Shown: in pieces, positions 8,256 through 20,165 of the stretch
How positions within the stretch are numbered: position 1 is the first letter of the stretch
Layout of the letters: every line of letters starts with the position of its first letter
Assembly (NCBI RefSeq): GCF_022012295.1
Contig: NZ_JAKLTN010000001.1
Location: forward strand, 372,001-436,000
DNA length: 64,000 nucleotides
DNA from: Dechloromonas hankyongensis
GTDB taxonomy: Bacteria > Pseudomonadota > Gammaproteobacteria > Burkholderiales > Rhodocyclaceae
Reading direction: 5' to 3'
The notes under the pieces: generated by a model
What the model was told of the DNA's origin: nothing
Database searches by the model: none
Seen by the model: the letters and a program-made list of their open reading frames with translations, nothing else
Program-made: the position numbers and the translations under genes

Positions 8256-10190
8256 ATGAAGTTTCACGCCCGCTTTGCCCCTTTGGCGCTCGGCCTCGCG
8301 CTGTCGCTGTCCGTCTTCGCCCAGGATGGCGATACCGTTTTCCTGACCGCGCGCGATGCCTTCCGGGTCGGCGACATCAACAAGCTGGAACGGGCCATCG
8401 GCCAGCTCGGCAACCACGAACTGGCGCCGTATGCCGAGAGCTACCGCTTGCGCATGTGGATGGACCGGGGCGATTCGGGCAGCCTGCGCGACTTCCTGCA
8501 ACGCTACGACGGCAGCTACATCGCCGAAAAACTGCGCGCCGACTGGATACGCTGGCTCGGCAAGCGCTCGGCGTGGAATGAAATCGACGCCGAATTCCCG
8601 AAAATGATCGCTCCCGAGGCGGACATCACCTGCTACAGCCAGCAGGCCCGGCTGGCCCGCGACGATCGCAGCGTGCTGGCTGAAGCCGAAAAGATGTGGC
8701 TGAGCATGCTGGAGCCGCCCGAGTCCTGCCGTCCCATCCTCGATATGCTGGTGAGCAGCCAGAAAATGGGCACTGACGATGTCTGGGCCCGCGTTCGCCG
8801 CCAAGTCGAGGCCAACCGTCCGGGCTGGGCGAAGACCACGCTGAATTACCTGCCGGACAGCCAGATCCCGGACGGCCGCACCTTCGATAGCGCGCTGAAC
8901 AACGCCATGAGCTATCTGGTCAAGCAGGGCACCGGCAACGGCCGGGCCGGGCGCGAACTGGCCGCCTTCGCCATCCAGCGCCTGGCGGTCAACGACCCGC
9001 GCGTCGCCGCCGACGAACTGGACAAGATCAAGGGCAAGCTGCAGGACAGCGAACGCCAGTGGGCGTGGAGCCAGATCGCCCTGCAGGGCGCCAAGAAGCA
9101 CTTTGCGGAAAGCGTCGACTGGTATGCCCGGGCCGGCAAGGCACTGTTGTCCGACGACGGCTACCAGTGGAAGGTGCGCGCCGCGCTGCGCGCCCAAGAA
9201 TGGGGCGTCGTCCGCGACACCATCCAGGCCATGCCGCCGGGGCTCGCCGCCTTGCCGGAGTGGATCTACTGGTTGGGCCGTGCCCAGCAAGCGGGCGGCA
9301 AGACCACGGAAGCAAACGCCCTGTTCGAAAGGATCGCCGGCCAACCCAACTTCTACGGCAACCTGGCCGACGAGGAAATGGGCCGCCAGATCGTGCCCCC
9401 GCCCAAAGCCAAGCCGCCGACAGCCGAAGAGCAGAAGGCCGCCCGCGACAATCCGGGAATCCGTCGTTCGCTGGCCTTTTTCCGCGCCGATCTGCGCACC
9501 GAGGCGGTCAAGGAGTGGAACTGGTCGCTGCGCGGCATGGACGACCGCGAACTGCTCGCCGCCGCCGACCTGGCCAAACGCAACCAGATCTGGGATCGTG
9601 CCATCAACACGGCGGACAAGACCAAGAACGAACACGACTACACGTTGCGCTTCCTCGCCCCCTACGGCGAGACGGTGCGTCCGGCCGCCCTCAATCAGTC
9701 GCTCGACGATGCCTGGGTGTACGGCCTGATGCGCCAGGAAAGCCGCTTCATCACCAGCGCCAAGTCCAACGTCGGCGCCTCCGGACTGATGCAGTTGATG
9801 CCGGCCACCGCCAAGTGGGTGGCCAAGAAGGTCGGCCTGCGCGATTTCCACCAGGGCAAGGTGCACGATACCGAAACCAATGTCCTGCTCGGCACCACCT
9901 ACATGCGCTTGGTCATGGAAAACCTCGACAACCATCCGGTGCTCGCTTCCGCCGCCTACAACGCCGGCCCCGGCCGGGCCAAGAAGTGGCGTGCCGACCG
10001 CCCGCTGGAAGGCGCCATCTACGCCGAAACCATCCCGTTCAGCGAAACTCGCGACTACGTCAAGAAAGTGATGAGCAACTCGGTCTATTATTCGGCCATC
10101 TTCAACGGCAAGCCCGATTCGCTGAAAGCCCGTCTCGGCACCATCGGCGCCCGCACCGCCGATGCGCCGAAGGATGCCGACCTTCCCTGA
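8256..10190 (+). CDS. slt: Soluble lytic murein transglycosylase (Slt70 type)
   Basis: This 644-residue periplasmic enzyme cleaves the MurNAc-GlcNAc bond of peptidoglycan with formation of 1,6-anhydro-MurNAc. A signal peptide covers about residues 1-22 (ending LSVFAQ). The long middle region is alpha-helical superhelix as in Slt70. The C-terminal SLT domain begins near residue 480, with catalytic glutamate E495 in MRQESRF followed by SNVGASGLMQLMPATA and the AYNAGPGRAKKW motif. It is divergent from the cyclo-ligase gene, with only 14 bases between starts, so the promoters must overlap the coding sequences. Confidence 0.93.
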   Translation: MKFHARFAPLALGLALSLSVFAQDGDTVFLTARDAFRVGDINKLERAIGQLGNHELAPYAESYRLRMWMDRGDSGSLRDFLQRYDGSYIAEKLRADWIRWLGKRSAWNEIDAEFPKMIAPEADITCYSQQARLARDDRSVLAEAEKMWLSMLEPPESCRPILDMLVSSQKMGTDDVWARVRRQVEANRPGWAKTTLNYLPDSQIPDGRTFDSALNNAMSYLVKQGTGNGRAGRELAAFAIQRLAVNDPRVAADELDKIKGKLQDSERQWAWSQIALQGAKKHFAESVDWYARAGKALLSDDGYQWKVRAALRAQEWGVVRDTIQAMPPGLAALPEWIYWLGRAQQAGGKTTEANALFERIAGQPNFYGNLADEEMGRQIVPPPKAKPPTAEEQKAARDNPGIRRSLAFFRADLRTEAVKEWNWSLRGMDDRELLAAADLAKRNQIWDRAINTADKTKNEHDYTLRFLAPYGETVRPAALNQSLDDAWVYGLMRQESRFITSAKSNVGASGLMQLMPATAKWVAKKVGLRDFHQGKVHDTETNVLLGTTYMRLVMENLDNHPVLASAAYNAGPGRAKKWRADRPLEGAIYAETIPFSETRDYVKKVMSNSVYYSAIFNGKPDSLKARLGTIGARTADAPKDADLP

Positions 10191-10315
10191 ACGCGCCAAC
10201 GACGCAAACGAAGAGCCGACCGGAGATCGACATAGCCAACGGCCATTCGGCCGCCCGGAAACGGCCAAATTGCCTTAAAATCTGACTTTTACGATTCAAG
10301 TTTCCGGGGTTCCAA

Positions 10316-11278
10316 ATGGACATCAAAAAGGTCTTGCTGCTGGGGGGTAGCGGTTTCGTCGGTACCTACATCGCCAATCGCTTGTCGCAACGCGGCATCG
10401 AACTTACCATCCCGACACGCCGCCGCGAACGCAACAAGGCGCTGATCATCCAGCCGGGCGTCGAGATGCCGGAAGCCGACATCAACTGCCAGGAAACCCT
10501 GACCGAACTGATGCGCGGCCACGATGCCGTGATCAACCTGGTCGGCATCCTGCACAGCCGCGACGTCGTCCTGCCCTACAGCCGCGATTTCGCCCAGGCC
10601 CACGTCGAACTGCCGAAAAAGATCATCGCCGCCTGCAAGGCCACCGGCGTTCGCCGTCTGGTGCATATGAGCGCCCTGAATGCCGATTCCAATGGCCCGT
10701 CCGAATACCTGCGCTCCAAGGGCGACGGCGAAGCCATCGTGCTCGCCGCCCAGGGCGACCTGGACGTCACCGTCTTCCGTCCGTCGGTCATCTTTGGTCT
10801 GGGTGACTCCTTCCTGTCGATGTTCGCCAAGGTTCTGAAGAAGATGCCCTTCTTCCCGCTCGGTTTCGGCCATGCCCGCTTCCAGCCGGTATGGGCTGCC
10901 GATGTGGCAGATGCCTTCGTCGATAGCCTGGGCGATGTAAACACCTACGGCCAGGCCTATGAATTGGCCGGCCCGAAAATCTACACCCTGCGCGAACTGG
11001 TCGATTACGCCAAGGAACTGACCGGCAGCGACGCCACCATCGTCCCGCTGTCCGAAGGCTGGGCCTACCTGCAAGCCGGCCTGATGTGGCTGGCACCGCA
11101 ACCGATGCTGTCGCCAGACAATCTGCGCTCGATGGAAAAGGACAGCATCTGCGCAGGCAGCTGCAACGTGCCGGCCAACTGGCGCCCGACCGCGCTGGAA
11201 GCCGTTGCCCCGACCTACATCGCGCTGCAGACGCCGAAGGGCAAGCTGGACAGCTTCCGCTATCACGCCGGCCGCTAA
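10316..11278 (+). CDS. Complex I NDUFA9-type NAD(P)-binding epimerase-like protein
   Basis: This 320-residue extended short-chain dehydrogenase-like protein has the N-terminal Rossmann motif GGSGFVG at about residues 10-16, then NLVGIL and the VRRLVHMSALNAD region. Betaproteobacterial relatives are annotated as NDUFA9-like, related to an accessory subunit of respiratory complex I; the bacterial function is not established. The canonical YxxxK triad is not obvious (SEYLRSKGDGE could supply it). A TAAAAT hexamer at 10276-10281 may be its -10 box. The cca gene follows 16 bases downstream. Confidence 0.8.
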   Translation: MDIKKVLLLGGSGFVGTYIANRLSQRGIELTIPTRRRERNKALIIQPGVEMPEADINCQETLTELMRGHDAVINLVGILHSRDVVLPYSRDFAQAHVELPKKIIAACKATGVRRLVHMSALNADSNGPSEYLRSKGDGEAIVLAAQGDLDVTVFRPSVIFGLGDSFLSMFAKVLKKMPFFPLGFGHARFQPVWAADVADAFVDSLGDVNTYGQAYELAGPKIYTLRELVDYAKELTGSDATIVPLSEGWAYLQAGLMWLAPQPMLSPDNLRSMEKDSICAGSCNVPANWRPTALEAVAPTYIALQTPKGKLDSFRYHAGR

Positions 11279-11294
11279 AACCACACCGCCCGCC

Positions 11295-12533
11295 GTGCAG
11301 ATCTTCGTCGTCGGCGGCGCCGTCCGCGATGAACTGCTCGGCCGGCCCAACGACGACCGCGACTACGTGGTCGTCGGCGCCACCCCGGAAGCCATGCTGG
11401 CGCAGGGTTTCCGGCCGGTGGGCAAGGATTTCCCGGTCTTCCTGCATCCGCAAACGCAGGAGGAATATGCGCTGGCCCGCACCGAGCGCAAAACCGGCCG
11501 CGGCTATCACGGCTTCGCCTTCCACGCCGCCCCCGATGTCACCCTCGACGACGATCTCGCCCGCCGCGACCTGACCATCAACGCCATGGCCCGGGCCGCC
11601 GACGGCAGCCTGATCGACCCTTTTCACGGCCAACACGACCTGCAGGTCAAAATCCTGCGCCACGTCGGCCCGGCCTTTGCCGAAGACCCGGTACGCATCC
11701 TGCGCATCGCCCGCTTTGCCGCCCGCTTCAGCGATTTTTCGGTGGCGCCGGAAACCCAGGCCCTGATGTGCGATATGGTGGCCAGTGGCGAAGCCGACCA
11801 TCTGGTTGCCGAGCGCGTCTGGCAGGAACTGGCCAAGGGCTTGATGGAAAACCGGCCGTCGCGCATGTTGGAAGTCCTGCGCGACTGCGGCGCGTTGGCC
11901 CGCCTGCTGCCCGAGGTGGACAAACTGTTCGGCGTACCGCAACGGGCCGACTATCACCCGGAAGTCGATACCGGGATCCATACCCTGATGGTCATCGACC
12001 AGTCGGCGCGGCACAACTTTCCGCTGCCGGTCCGCTTCTCGGCGCTGACCCACGACCTCGGCAAGGGAGAGACGCCGGCCGACATCCTGCCACGCCACCT
12101 CGGTCACGAAGAACGCAGCGTGCGGCTGACCGAACAACTCAGTGCGCGTCTGCGCGTCCCCAACGACTGCCGCGACCTGGCCCTGCTCACCGCCCGCTAC
12201 CACGGCAATGTGCACCGGGCTGCCGACCTGAAGGCGAGCACCGTCGTCACGCTGTTCGAAAAAACCGATGCCCTGCGCCGGCCGGAACGCTTCCGGCAAC
12301 TGCTCGACGCCTGCCTGTGCGACTACACCGGCCGCCTGGGCTGGGAAAACAAGGCCTACGACAGTCCGCAGCGCCTGCTCACCGCGCTCGCCGCAGTCAA
12401 TGCCGTCAGGGGAGGAGAGATCGCCGCTGCCTGCACCGACCCGGGCAAGATCCCGGAGCGCATCCATGCCGCCCGGGTCCGCGCCGTCAAGCAGGCCTTA
12501 AATGAGCCGGGAGAGGAGCCAGAGCAGCACTGA
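11295..12533 (+). CDS. cca: CCA tRNA nucleotidyltransferase, multifunctional HD-domain type
   Basis: The enzyme adds or repairs the 3' CCA of tRNA. The 412-residue protein starts with the class II nucleotidyltransferase motif GGAVRDELLG followed by DRDYVV (acidic metal ligands). It then has the RRDLTINAMA and EDPVRILRIARFAARF blocks. A C-terminal HD domain (HTLMVIDQSA, THDLGKG) matches the E. coli enzyme with added phosphohydrolase activity. I chose the GTG at 11295 because it gives the expected N-terminus (MQIFVVGGAVRD). Its last 36 bases overlap the convergent DUF2905 gene. Confidence 0.94.
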   Translation: MQIFVVGGAVRDELLGRPNDDRDYVVVGATPEAMLAQGFRPVGKDFPVFLHPQTQEEYALARTERKTGRGYHGFAFHAAPDVTLDDDLARRDLTINAMARAADGSLIDPFHGQHDLQVKILRHVGPAFAEDPVRILRIARFAARFSDFSVAPETQALMCDMVASGEADHLVAERVWQELAKGLMENRPSRMLEVLRDCGALARLLPEVDKLFGVPQRADYHPEVDTGIHTLMVIDQSARHNFPLPVRFSALTHDLGKGETPADILPRHLGHEERSVRLTEQLSARLRVPNDCRDLALLTARYHGNVHRAADLKASTVVTLFEKTDALRRPERFRQLLDACLCDYTGRLGWENKAYDSPQRLLTALAAVNAVRGGEIAAACTDPGKIPERIHAARVRAVKQALNEPGEEPEQH

Positions 12534-12695
12534 GAAAATGATCGTCGTCGCCACCGGAAACACATAATTCCGGCCGCGAAAGCGAAAGGCAAAGTCGCCC
12601 GGCAACTGGCCGAAGCGAATGAAGCGAGCCAAATGGGGGGCAATGATGCCCAACAGAAAAATCGCCACCACCAGCGTTAATAGCCACTTCAGCAT
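12498..12695 (-). CDS. DUF2905 family small membrane protein
   Basis: This 65-residue protein has two hydrophobic helices (about residues 2-22 and 44-63) around the conserved core QLPGDFAFRFRGRNYVFPVATTI, here described by its key stretch FRFRGRNYVFPVATTI. That is the signature of DUF2905. Function is unknown. The ATG at 12695 gives the standard family length. The 3' end overlaps cca by 36 bases in convergent orientation. Confidence 0.85.
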   Translation of the reverse strand: MLKWLLTLVVAIFLLGIIAPHLARFIRFGQLPGDFAFRFRGRNYVFPVATTIIFSVLLWLLSRLI

Positions 12696-12748
12696 ATTGC
12701 CCAGCTTCGCCCCAAAAACCGCATTAGAACACGGCCCCAACCGACCCC

Positions 12749-13555
12749 ATGCTAAAAACCGAAATCATCGCCGGTCTCGAAGTCTTTTCCTGTCTGCCCA
12801 GCCGCAAGAGCGGCAAGCCGGCGCTGCTGTTCGTGCACGGTGCCTTCGCCGGCGGCTGGATGTGGACCGAAACCTTCATGCCCTTCCTCGCCGAAGCCGG
12901 CTACCCGTGCTACGCGCTGTCGCTGCGCGGCCACGGCGGCAGTGCCGGGCACGAGCACATGGACTGGCACTCCATCGCCGATTACGTCGATGACGTCAAA
13001 ACCGTGGTCGATTGGCTGGAGACGCCGCCCGTCTTGATTGGCCACTCGATGGGTGGCTTTGTCGTGCAAAAATACCTCGAACACCGGCCGGCACCCGCCG
13101 TCGCGCTGGTCTGTTCGGTGCCGCCGCAGGGCCTGATCGCCGCGCAGTTCCATCTGCTGCTCAGCAAGCCGCACCTGTTTCTCGAACTCAACCGCATCCT
13201 GAGCGGCGAATACACCGACACGGCCACCTTGCGCGAAGCGCTGTTCGCCGGTGAGGCGGACGAAACCATGCTGGCCGCCTGGCTGACCCGCATGCAGAAC
13301 GAGTCGCATCGAGCGCTGCTGGACATGACGATGTTCAACCTGCCCAACCTGTTCACCATGCACCGGCCACCGATGCTGCTGCTCGGCGCCGAGGAGGACG
13401 TTCTGGTTCCCGCCTTCCTGGTCCAGACGACGGCCAACACCTACGGTTTGCATGCCCACATCTTCCGCCACATGGGGCATGCCGTGACCCACGAAAAGGA
13501 ATGGCCGCTCGTGGCGGCCACCTTGCGCGACTGGCTGGAAGACCTCAGGCTTTGA
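12749..13555 (+). CDS. Alpha/beta hydrolase
   Basis: This 268-residue soluble hydrolase has the oxyanion-hole HGAFAGGWMW segment near residue 30, the nucleophile elbow GHSMGG near residues 93-98, an acidic residue in LLGAEEDVLVP and the catalytic histidine in HMGHAVTHE near residue 246. The family includes esterases, lactonases and C-C hydrolases; the substrate is not predictable. It is divergent from the DUF2905 gene and overlaps the convergent YjfB-like gene by 11 bases at its 3' end. Confidence 0.8.
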   Translation: MLKTEIIAGLEVFSCLPSRKSGKPALLFVHGAFAGGWMWTETFMPFLAEAGYPCYALSLRGHGGSAGHEHMDWHSIADYVDDVKTVVDWLETPPVLIGHSMGGFVVQKYLEHRPAPAVALVCSVPPQGLIAAQFHLLLSKPHLFLELNRILSGEYTDTATLREALFAGEADETMLAAWLTRMQNESHRALLDMTMFNLPNLFTMHRPPMLLLGAEEDVLVPAFLVQTTANTYGLHAHIFRHMGHAVTHEKEWPLVAATLRDWLEDLRL

Positions 13556-13736
13556 CGTCGACGTTGTTGCCGAGGTTGGGCGGATTGCTGGATGGCTGCG
13601 GCAGTGCCTGGATCAACTGCATCGCCGTCTGTTCCTGAATATCCAGCGCCTTCTTGAGCACGGCGATACCGACGGCGTCGGACGCCTGGGTTTGCGCCAG
13701 GACGGCGCTCAGGCTGCCCATCGAGGTAATGTCCAT
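13545..13736 (-). CDS. YjfB-like putative motility protein
   Basis: This 63-residue protein carries the pattern of the YjfB_motility family: an N-terminal MDI start, a central ALDIQEQTAMQLIQALPQ helix and a C-terminal NLGNNVDVKA tail. The family is linked to flagellar regulons in several bacteria, but its role is unknown. No flagellar genes lie in this window. The ATG at 13736 is preferred over an upstream in-frame start at 13763. It overlaps the end of the alpha/beta hydrolase gene by 11 bases. Confidence 0.75.
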   Translation of the reverse strand: MDITSMGSLSAVLAQTQASDAVGIAVLKKALDIQEQTAMQLIQALPQPSSNPPNLGNNVDVKA

Positions 13737-13799
13737 CTTGCGTTCGCTCCGTTTCGGACACATTATGGTGTCAGTGTAGTCGACGCAGCGGCAAGTTCA

Positions 13800-14795
13800 A
13801 TGAGTGATTCCGAGAAGACCGGCCAGATTTCCGCCATCAGCCAAGCCATACGCGCCAAGCGCGAACGCAAGGGCACCGCCCTGCGCGAGGACATCGACGC
13901 CTTGGAAGCCGCGCTGATCGCTGACATCGAGGCCTTCGACCTGGATGCCGCCGAACGGCGCGCCCGCCGCGAATACCTGGCCAATACCGGGGCCGGCATG
14001 GCCGACCCCGAACTGGTCTTTCCCGAAATCGTTCCGCAGCGGCCCGCCGCGCCACTGGCGGAAAGAACGCCGGAGCCACCGCCTGTCCCTGAGTTGGTCG
14101 CACCCGAGCCGGCCGCTGCCGAGGTGCCGTTGCCGGAAATCGGCAGCCTCGGACTGCTCGATCAATTGCGCCGGCAAGCCGAAATCCGCCAGCGCGAAAT
14201 CCACAGCGCCCTGACCGAGCGGACGGCAATCAACGAAGCCGTCGACCAGGCTCTCAAACATATTTTCTTTTTCCTGCACGAACTGGTGCAGCAACTGAAT
14301 ATCGTCAAACCGGGGATTCCGCGCGACTACGTGCTGAGCGAGCAGCATCTGCTCAACTGCCTGGACTGGCAGGAAGGCTTTGCCGATTACCGGACCCAGA
14401 GCCAGAGCGCCGGCGCCCTGGTCGAACTGGTGACCTTCTCCTACCACCTGAAGGGCAAGGGTTCCTTGCTGATCGAGCGCGACGGCGCCACGGTCGAGCG
14501 CTTCCGCACCACGCTGTTCGATTACGGCCTGCCCTTCACCTGCAAGGAATTCAAGAACGAGCGCCAGTACGTCGAACGCGCCGAATTCGACATCCGTGCC
14601 GAAGTCAGCGTCAGTGCGCGCTGGCGGGCCGATTTCGCCCAGGGCACCATTGCGCTCGAAACCCGCAATCTGGAACGCCTGGGCAGCGCCCTGCATACCT
14701 TGCGGCCGCGGGCCATCGATCAGGCCCTGCTCGACGATTTCGGCCGCCTCGTCCTCGGCCAGCCCAACCGTTTCCGGGAACTGGCCAAGCGTTAA
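13800..14795 (+). CDS. Conserved-looking cytoplasmic protein of unknown function
   Basis: I do not recognise this 331-residue protein. It has a charged helical N-terminus (residues about 15-60, rich in R, E, A), a proline/alanine-rich linker at about 80-115 and a folded C-terminal half (about 130-331). The C-terminal half includes HIFFFLHELVQQLNIVKP and a beta-rich stretch. There is no signal peptide or membrane segment. The ATG at 13800 sits 64 bases from the divergent YjfB-like start, so the two may share a regulatory region. Confidence 0.65.
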   Translation: MSDSEKTGQISAISQAIRAKRERKGTALREDIDALEAALIADIEAFDLDAAERRARREYLANTGAGMADPELVFPEIVPQRPAAPLAERTPEPPPVPELVAPEPAAAEVPLPEIGSLGLLDQLRRQAEIRQREIHSALTERTAINEAVDQALKHIFFFLHELVQQLNIVKPGIPRDYVLSEQHLLNCLDWQEGFADYRTQSQSAGALVELVTFSYHLKGKGSLLIERDGATVERFRTTLFDYGLPFTCKEFKNERQYVERAEFDIRAEVSVSARWRADFAQGTIALETRNLERLGSALHTLRPRAIDQALLDDFGRLVLGQPNRFRELAKR

Positions 14796-14909
14796 TTAGA
14801 AAGCGCGGACAACATGAAGCGCAGCGGTCCTGGCTAGGCGTGTCGCCGCAGACAGTACGCCAGTACGGCCAGGCGACACAACAACGCCAGAAGCATGTGT
14901 CAGTGCTTT

Positions 14910-16070
14910 CTACAGTCGCCAGCCCTGATCGCCGCTGACGAAGCCAGACAAAGGATCATCGATGCCGCGACCGACGGCGATGACCTTGAACAGTTCGCCC
15001 ATTTCGTGCGGCATCAGCAGGGTGTTGACCGCCCCGGTCGCCCGTATGTAGTCCGCCGTGCCGTTGGGAATGGCGGCCAGCAGGTCGAGGATGCCGCAGT
15101 TGAGCAGGAACTGGCCCTGACTGGTGTAGCCCAGCAGGTCAAGGCCGGCACCGTGCGCGGCGGCGATCACCGCCGTGAAATCGACATGCACCGTCACGTC
15201 CTGCAGGCCGGGCAGGTAGAAGGGATCGGGATGGGCATGATGGCGGTAATGGCACATCAAGGTACCGCGGCCGCGTTGCTGGTGATAGAACTCGCGGCGG
15301 GGAAAACCGTAGTCAATCAGTAAGAGGGCGCCCTGCTGCAGGATGCGCCCCCACTCGGCCGCCCAGGCCCGTACCGCCAGGCTGATTTCGCTCTCGAATC
15401 CCGGCGGCAACTGGCATTGGCGGCCGATTTCCTCGGCCGCACCGAGCACCGCACCACTCGCCGGCCGTTCGTTCCACGCAAAGCCGCCGGCCGCATCCAG
15501 CCCGACGCCCCGCTCGGCGACGCCGTCCTCGCGCCAGGCAACGATGTGCGCCGGCATGGCATCGAGCAATTCATTGGCGACCACGGCACCGGAAAAACTT
15601 TCCGGCAGGCGGTCGAGCCAGGCGACGCGATCGAGCAGATGAGGTGCGGCGGCGGCGATAGTCTGCTGCTGGCGTTCGCGCAGATCGGCCGACAAGTCGA
15701 GGATGAAATAGCGCTCGGGTAGGCAGCCGAGCCCTTCCAGTTCGAGTAGCAGATCGGCGGCTAGCCGCCCGGAACCTGCCCCCACCTCGAGCACGGTCGG
15801 CGCCGATGCCGCCATCACTTGGGCGACCTGGCGGGACAGCGCCCGGCCGAACAGGGGAGTCAATTCCGGAGCGGTGACAAAATCGCCGGCCGCCCCGAAC
15901 TTGCGGGCGCCGGCAGCGTAATAGCCCAAACCCGGGCGATACAGCACCTGCTCCATGAAGCGGGCGAACGAAATCCAGCCTCCGGCGGCCGCAATGTACT
16001 GGGCGATGGCCTGTTGCAGGCGCTCGCTATGGGCGAGCGCTTCGGACGAAGGAGGCGGTAGATTATTCAT
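14910..16070 (-). CDS. MidA/NDUFAF7-family SAM-dependent methyltransferase
   Basis: This 386-residue protein has the family start ISFARFMEQVLYRPGLGYYA, the SAM-binding motif EVGAGSGRLAADLL, the NELLDAMP block and the C-terminal QGQFLLNCGI region. The eukaryotic relative NDUFAF7 methylates an arginine of a complex I subunit; bacterial substrates are largely unknown. The ATG at 16070 gives the usual N-terminus (MNNLPPP). It is divergent from the FIST gene, with 94 bases between starts. Confidence 0.88.
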   Translation of the reverse strand: MNNLPPPSSEALAHSERLQQAIAQYIAAAGGWISFARFMEQVLYRPGLGYYAAGARKFGAAGDFVTAPELTPLFGRALSRQVAQVMAASAPTVLEVGAGSGRLAADLLLELEGLGCLPERYFILDLSADLRERQQQTIAAAAPHLLDRVAWLDRLPESFSGAVVANELLDAMPAHIVAWREDGVAERGVGLDAAGGFAWNERPASGAVLGAAEEIGRQCQLPPGFESEISLAVRAWAAEWGRILQQGALLLIDYGFPRREFYHQQRGRGTLMCHYRHHAHPDPFYLPGLQDVTVHVDFTAVIAAAHGAGLDLLGYTSQGQFLLNCGILDLLAAIPNGTADYIRATGAVNTLLMPHEMGELFKVIAVGRGIDDPLSGFVSGDQGWRL

Positions 16071-16164
16071 CGCAGGCGCAAAAAGTAGGGATTTTACGAC
16101 CAAGGCCATGCAAGCGCGGCGTCGTATGCTATTTTTCCGCTGAATCGCTAGGAGAACGACCGTC

Positions 16165-17307
16165 TTGCGCATCACGCAAACCATCACCCGCCAACCAGCC
16201 GAGCTGGAGCCTGCCGTCGCCTCGCTGCACGGGATGCAGAACGGCTTGCTGCTGGTCTTCGGCAGTATTGATCACTTCACCGGGCCGCAACTGGCTGCAG
16301 CGCTCGATCAGCTTCCTCCCGGCGTCGTCCGGCTGGGTTGTTCGACGGCCGGCGAAATCACGCCCGACGGGGTCGATGATGGAAGCTGCACGCTCACCGC
16401 CATTGAATTCGGCAAGGTCGGCCTGCGCCCGGCCAGCACCGTGCTGCGCGGCATGGATGACTCCTTCGCGGCCGGCGGGCGCCTCGGGCAGCAGTTGGCG
16501 GGACGCGACCTGAAGGCGGTCCTGGTCTTCGGTCCCGGCGTCCGCATCAATGGCAGCGCGCTGGTGGACGGCATCAGCAGCGCCATCGGCAACGATATCC
16601 CGATTACCGGCGGACTGGCCGGTGATGGCGGCGCCTTTCGCGAGACTTTTACCCTCGGCCAGGACGGCATTGCCAACAACACGGTCGTCGCCGTCGGGCT
16701 GTACGGCGACAGCCTGCGCTTCGGCCACGGCTCCTTCGGTGGCTGGGCGCCTTTCGGTCCGGCCCGCAAGGTGACGCGCAGCCAAGGCAATATCCTTTAC
16801 GAGCTGGATGGCGAACCGGCACTCGACATCTACAAGCGCTACCTCGGCGACCATGCCCGGAATCTTCCGGCCTCCGGCCTGCTTTTCCCGTTTGCTATGC
16901 TTGGCGAGGGCTCCAATGCCGGCGGGCTGATCCGTACCATCCTCGGCGTCGACGAGGCCGAAGGGAGCCTGATCCTGGCCGGTGAAATCGATCCCGACGG
17001 CTATCTGCGCCTGATGCACGCCAGTACGGACAAACTGGTCAATGGCGCCGAGGCGGCCGCCGCGGCGGCCAGCGGAATGTTCCAGTCGCCCGGCCAAACG
17101 CTCGCCCTGCTGGTCAGCTGCGTCGGCCGCAAGCTGGTGATGGGCGACCGGGTCGACGAGGAGGTCGAAGCCGTGGGTGAGGTATTCAATCACCAGGAGG
17201 TTCTCACCGGCTTCTATTCCTACGGCGAAATCAGCCCTTTCACGCCCGGCGCGTCGTGCAAGTTGCACAACCAGACCATGACCATTACCTGTCTCGGCGA
17301 AGCCTGA
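16165..17307 (+). CDS. FIST N-/C-domain sensory protein
   Basis: This 380-residue protein contains a FIST N domain (residues about 30-220, with RLGCSTAGEI and ITGGLAGDGG motifs) and a FIST C domain (about 225-370, ending EVFNHQEVLTGFYSYGEISP). FIST domains are proposed small-ligand sensors, often near signalling enzymes. I chose the TTG at 16165 because AGGAG at 16151-16155 lies about 10 bases upstream and no other start fits the conserved beginning. The hybrid kinase starts 11 bases downstream, so FIST probably feeds ligand input to it. Confidence 0.88.
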   Translation: MRITQTITRQPAELEPAVASLHGMQNGLLLVFGSIDHFTGPQLAAALDQLPPGVVRLGCSTAGEITPDGVDDGSCTLTAIEFGKVGLRPASTVLRGMDDSFAAGGRLGQQLAGRDLKAVLVFGPGVRINGSALVDGISSAIGNDIPITGGLAGDGGAFRETFTLGQDGIANNTVVAVGLYGDSLRFGHGSFGGWAPFGPARKVTRSQGNILYELDGEPALDIYKRYLGDHARNLPASGLLFPFAMLGEGSNAGGLIRTILGVDEAEGSLILAGEIDPDGYLRLMHASTDKLVNGAEAAAAAASGMFQSPGQTLALLVSCVGRKLVMGDRVDEEVEAVGEVFNHQEVLTGFYSYGEISPFTPGASCKLHNQTMTITCLGEA

Positions 17308-17318
17308 GTACTGCGCCC

Positions 17319-20072
<2,754 letters not shown>

Positions 20073-20165
20073 TTCAACGCCGAAAATTGTACGCCCGGGG
20101 AGGGCGGCACAGGGTAAACTTGCGGGTTTTCCGATCAGCGAGATGGCCGTCGGCCGTCACCGACC

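Noticed and set aside
8241..10268. Long minus-strand reading frame opposite slt
   Set aside because: Same reason: slt has a signal peptide and full catalytic motifs, and the opposite frame has none.
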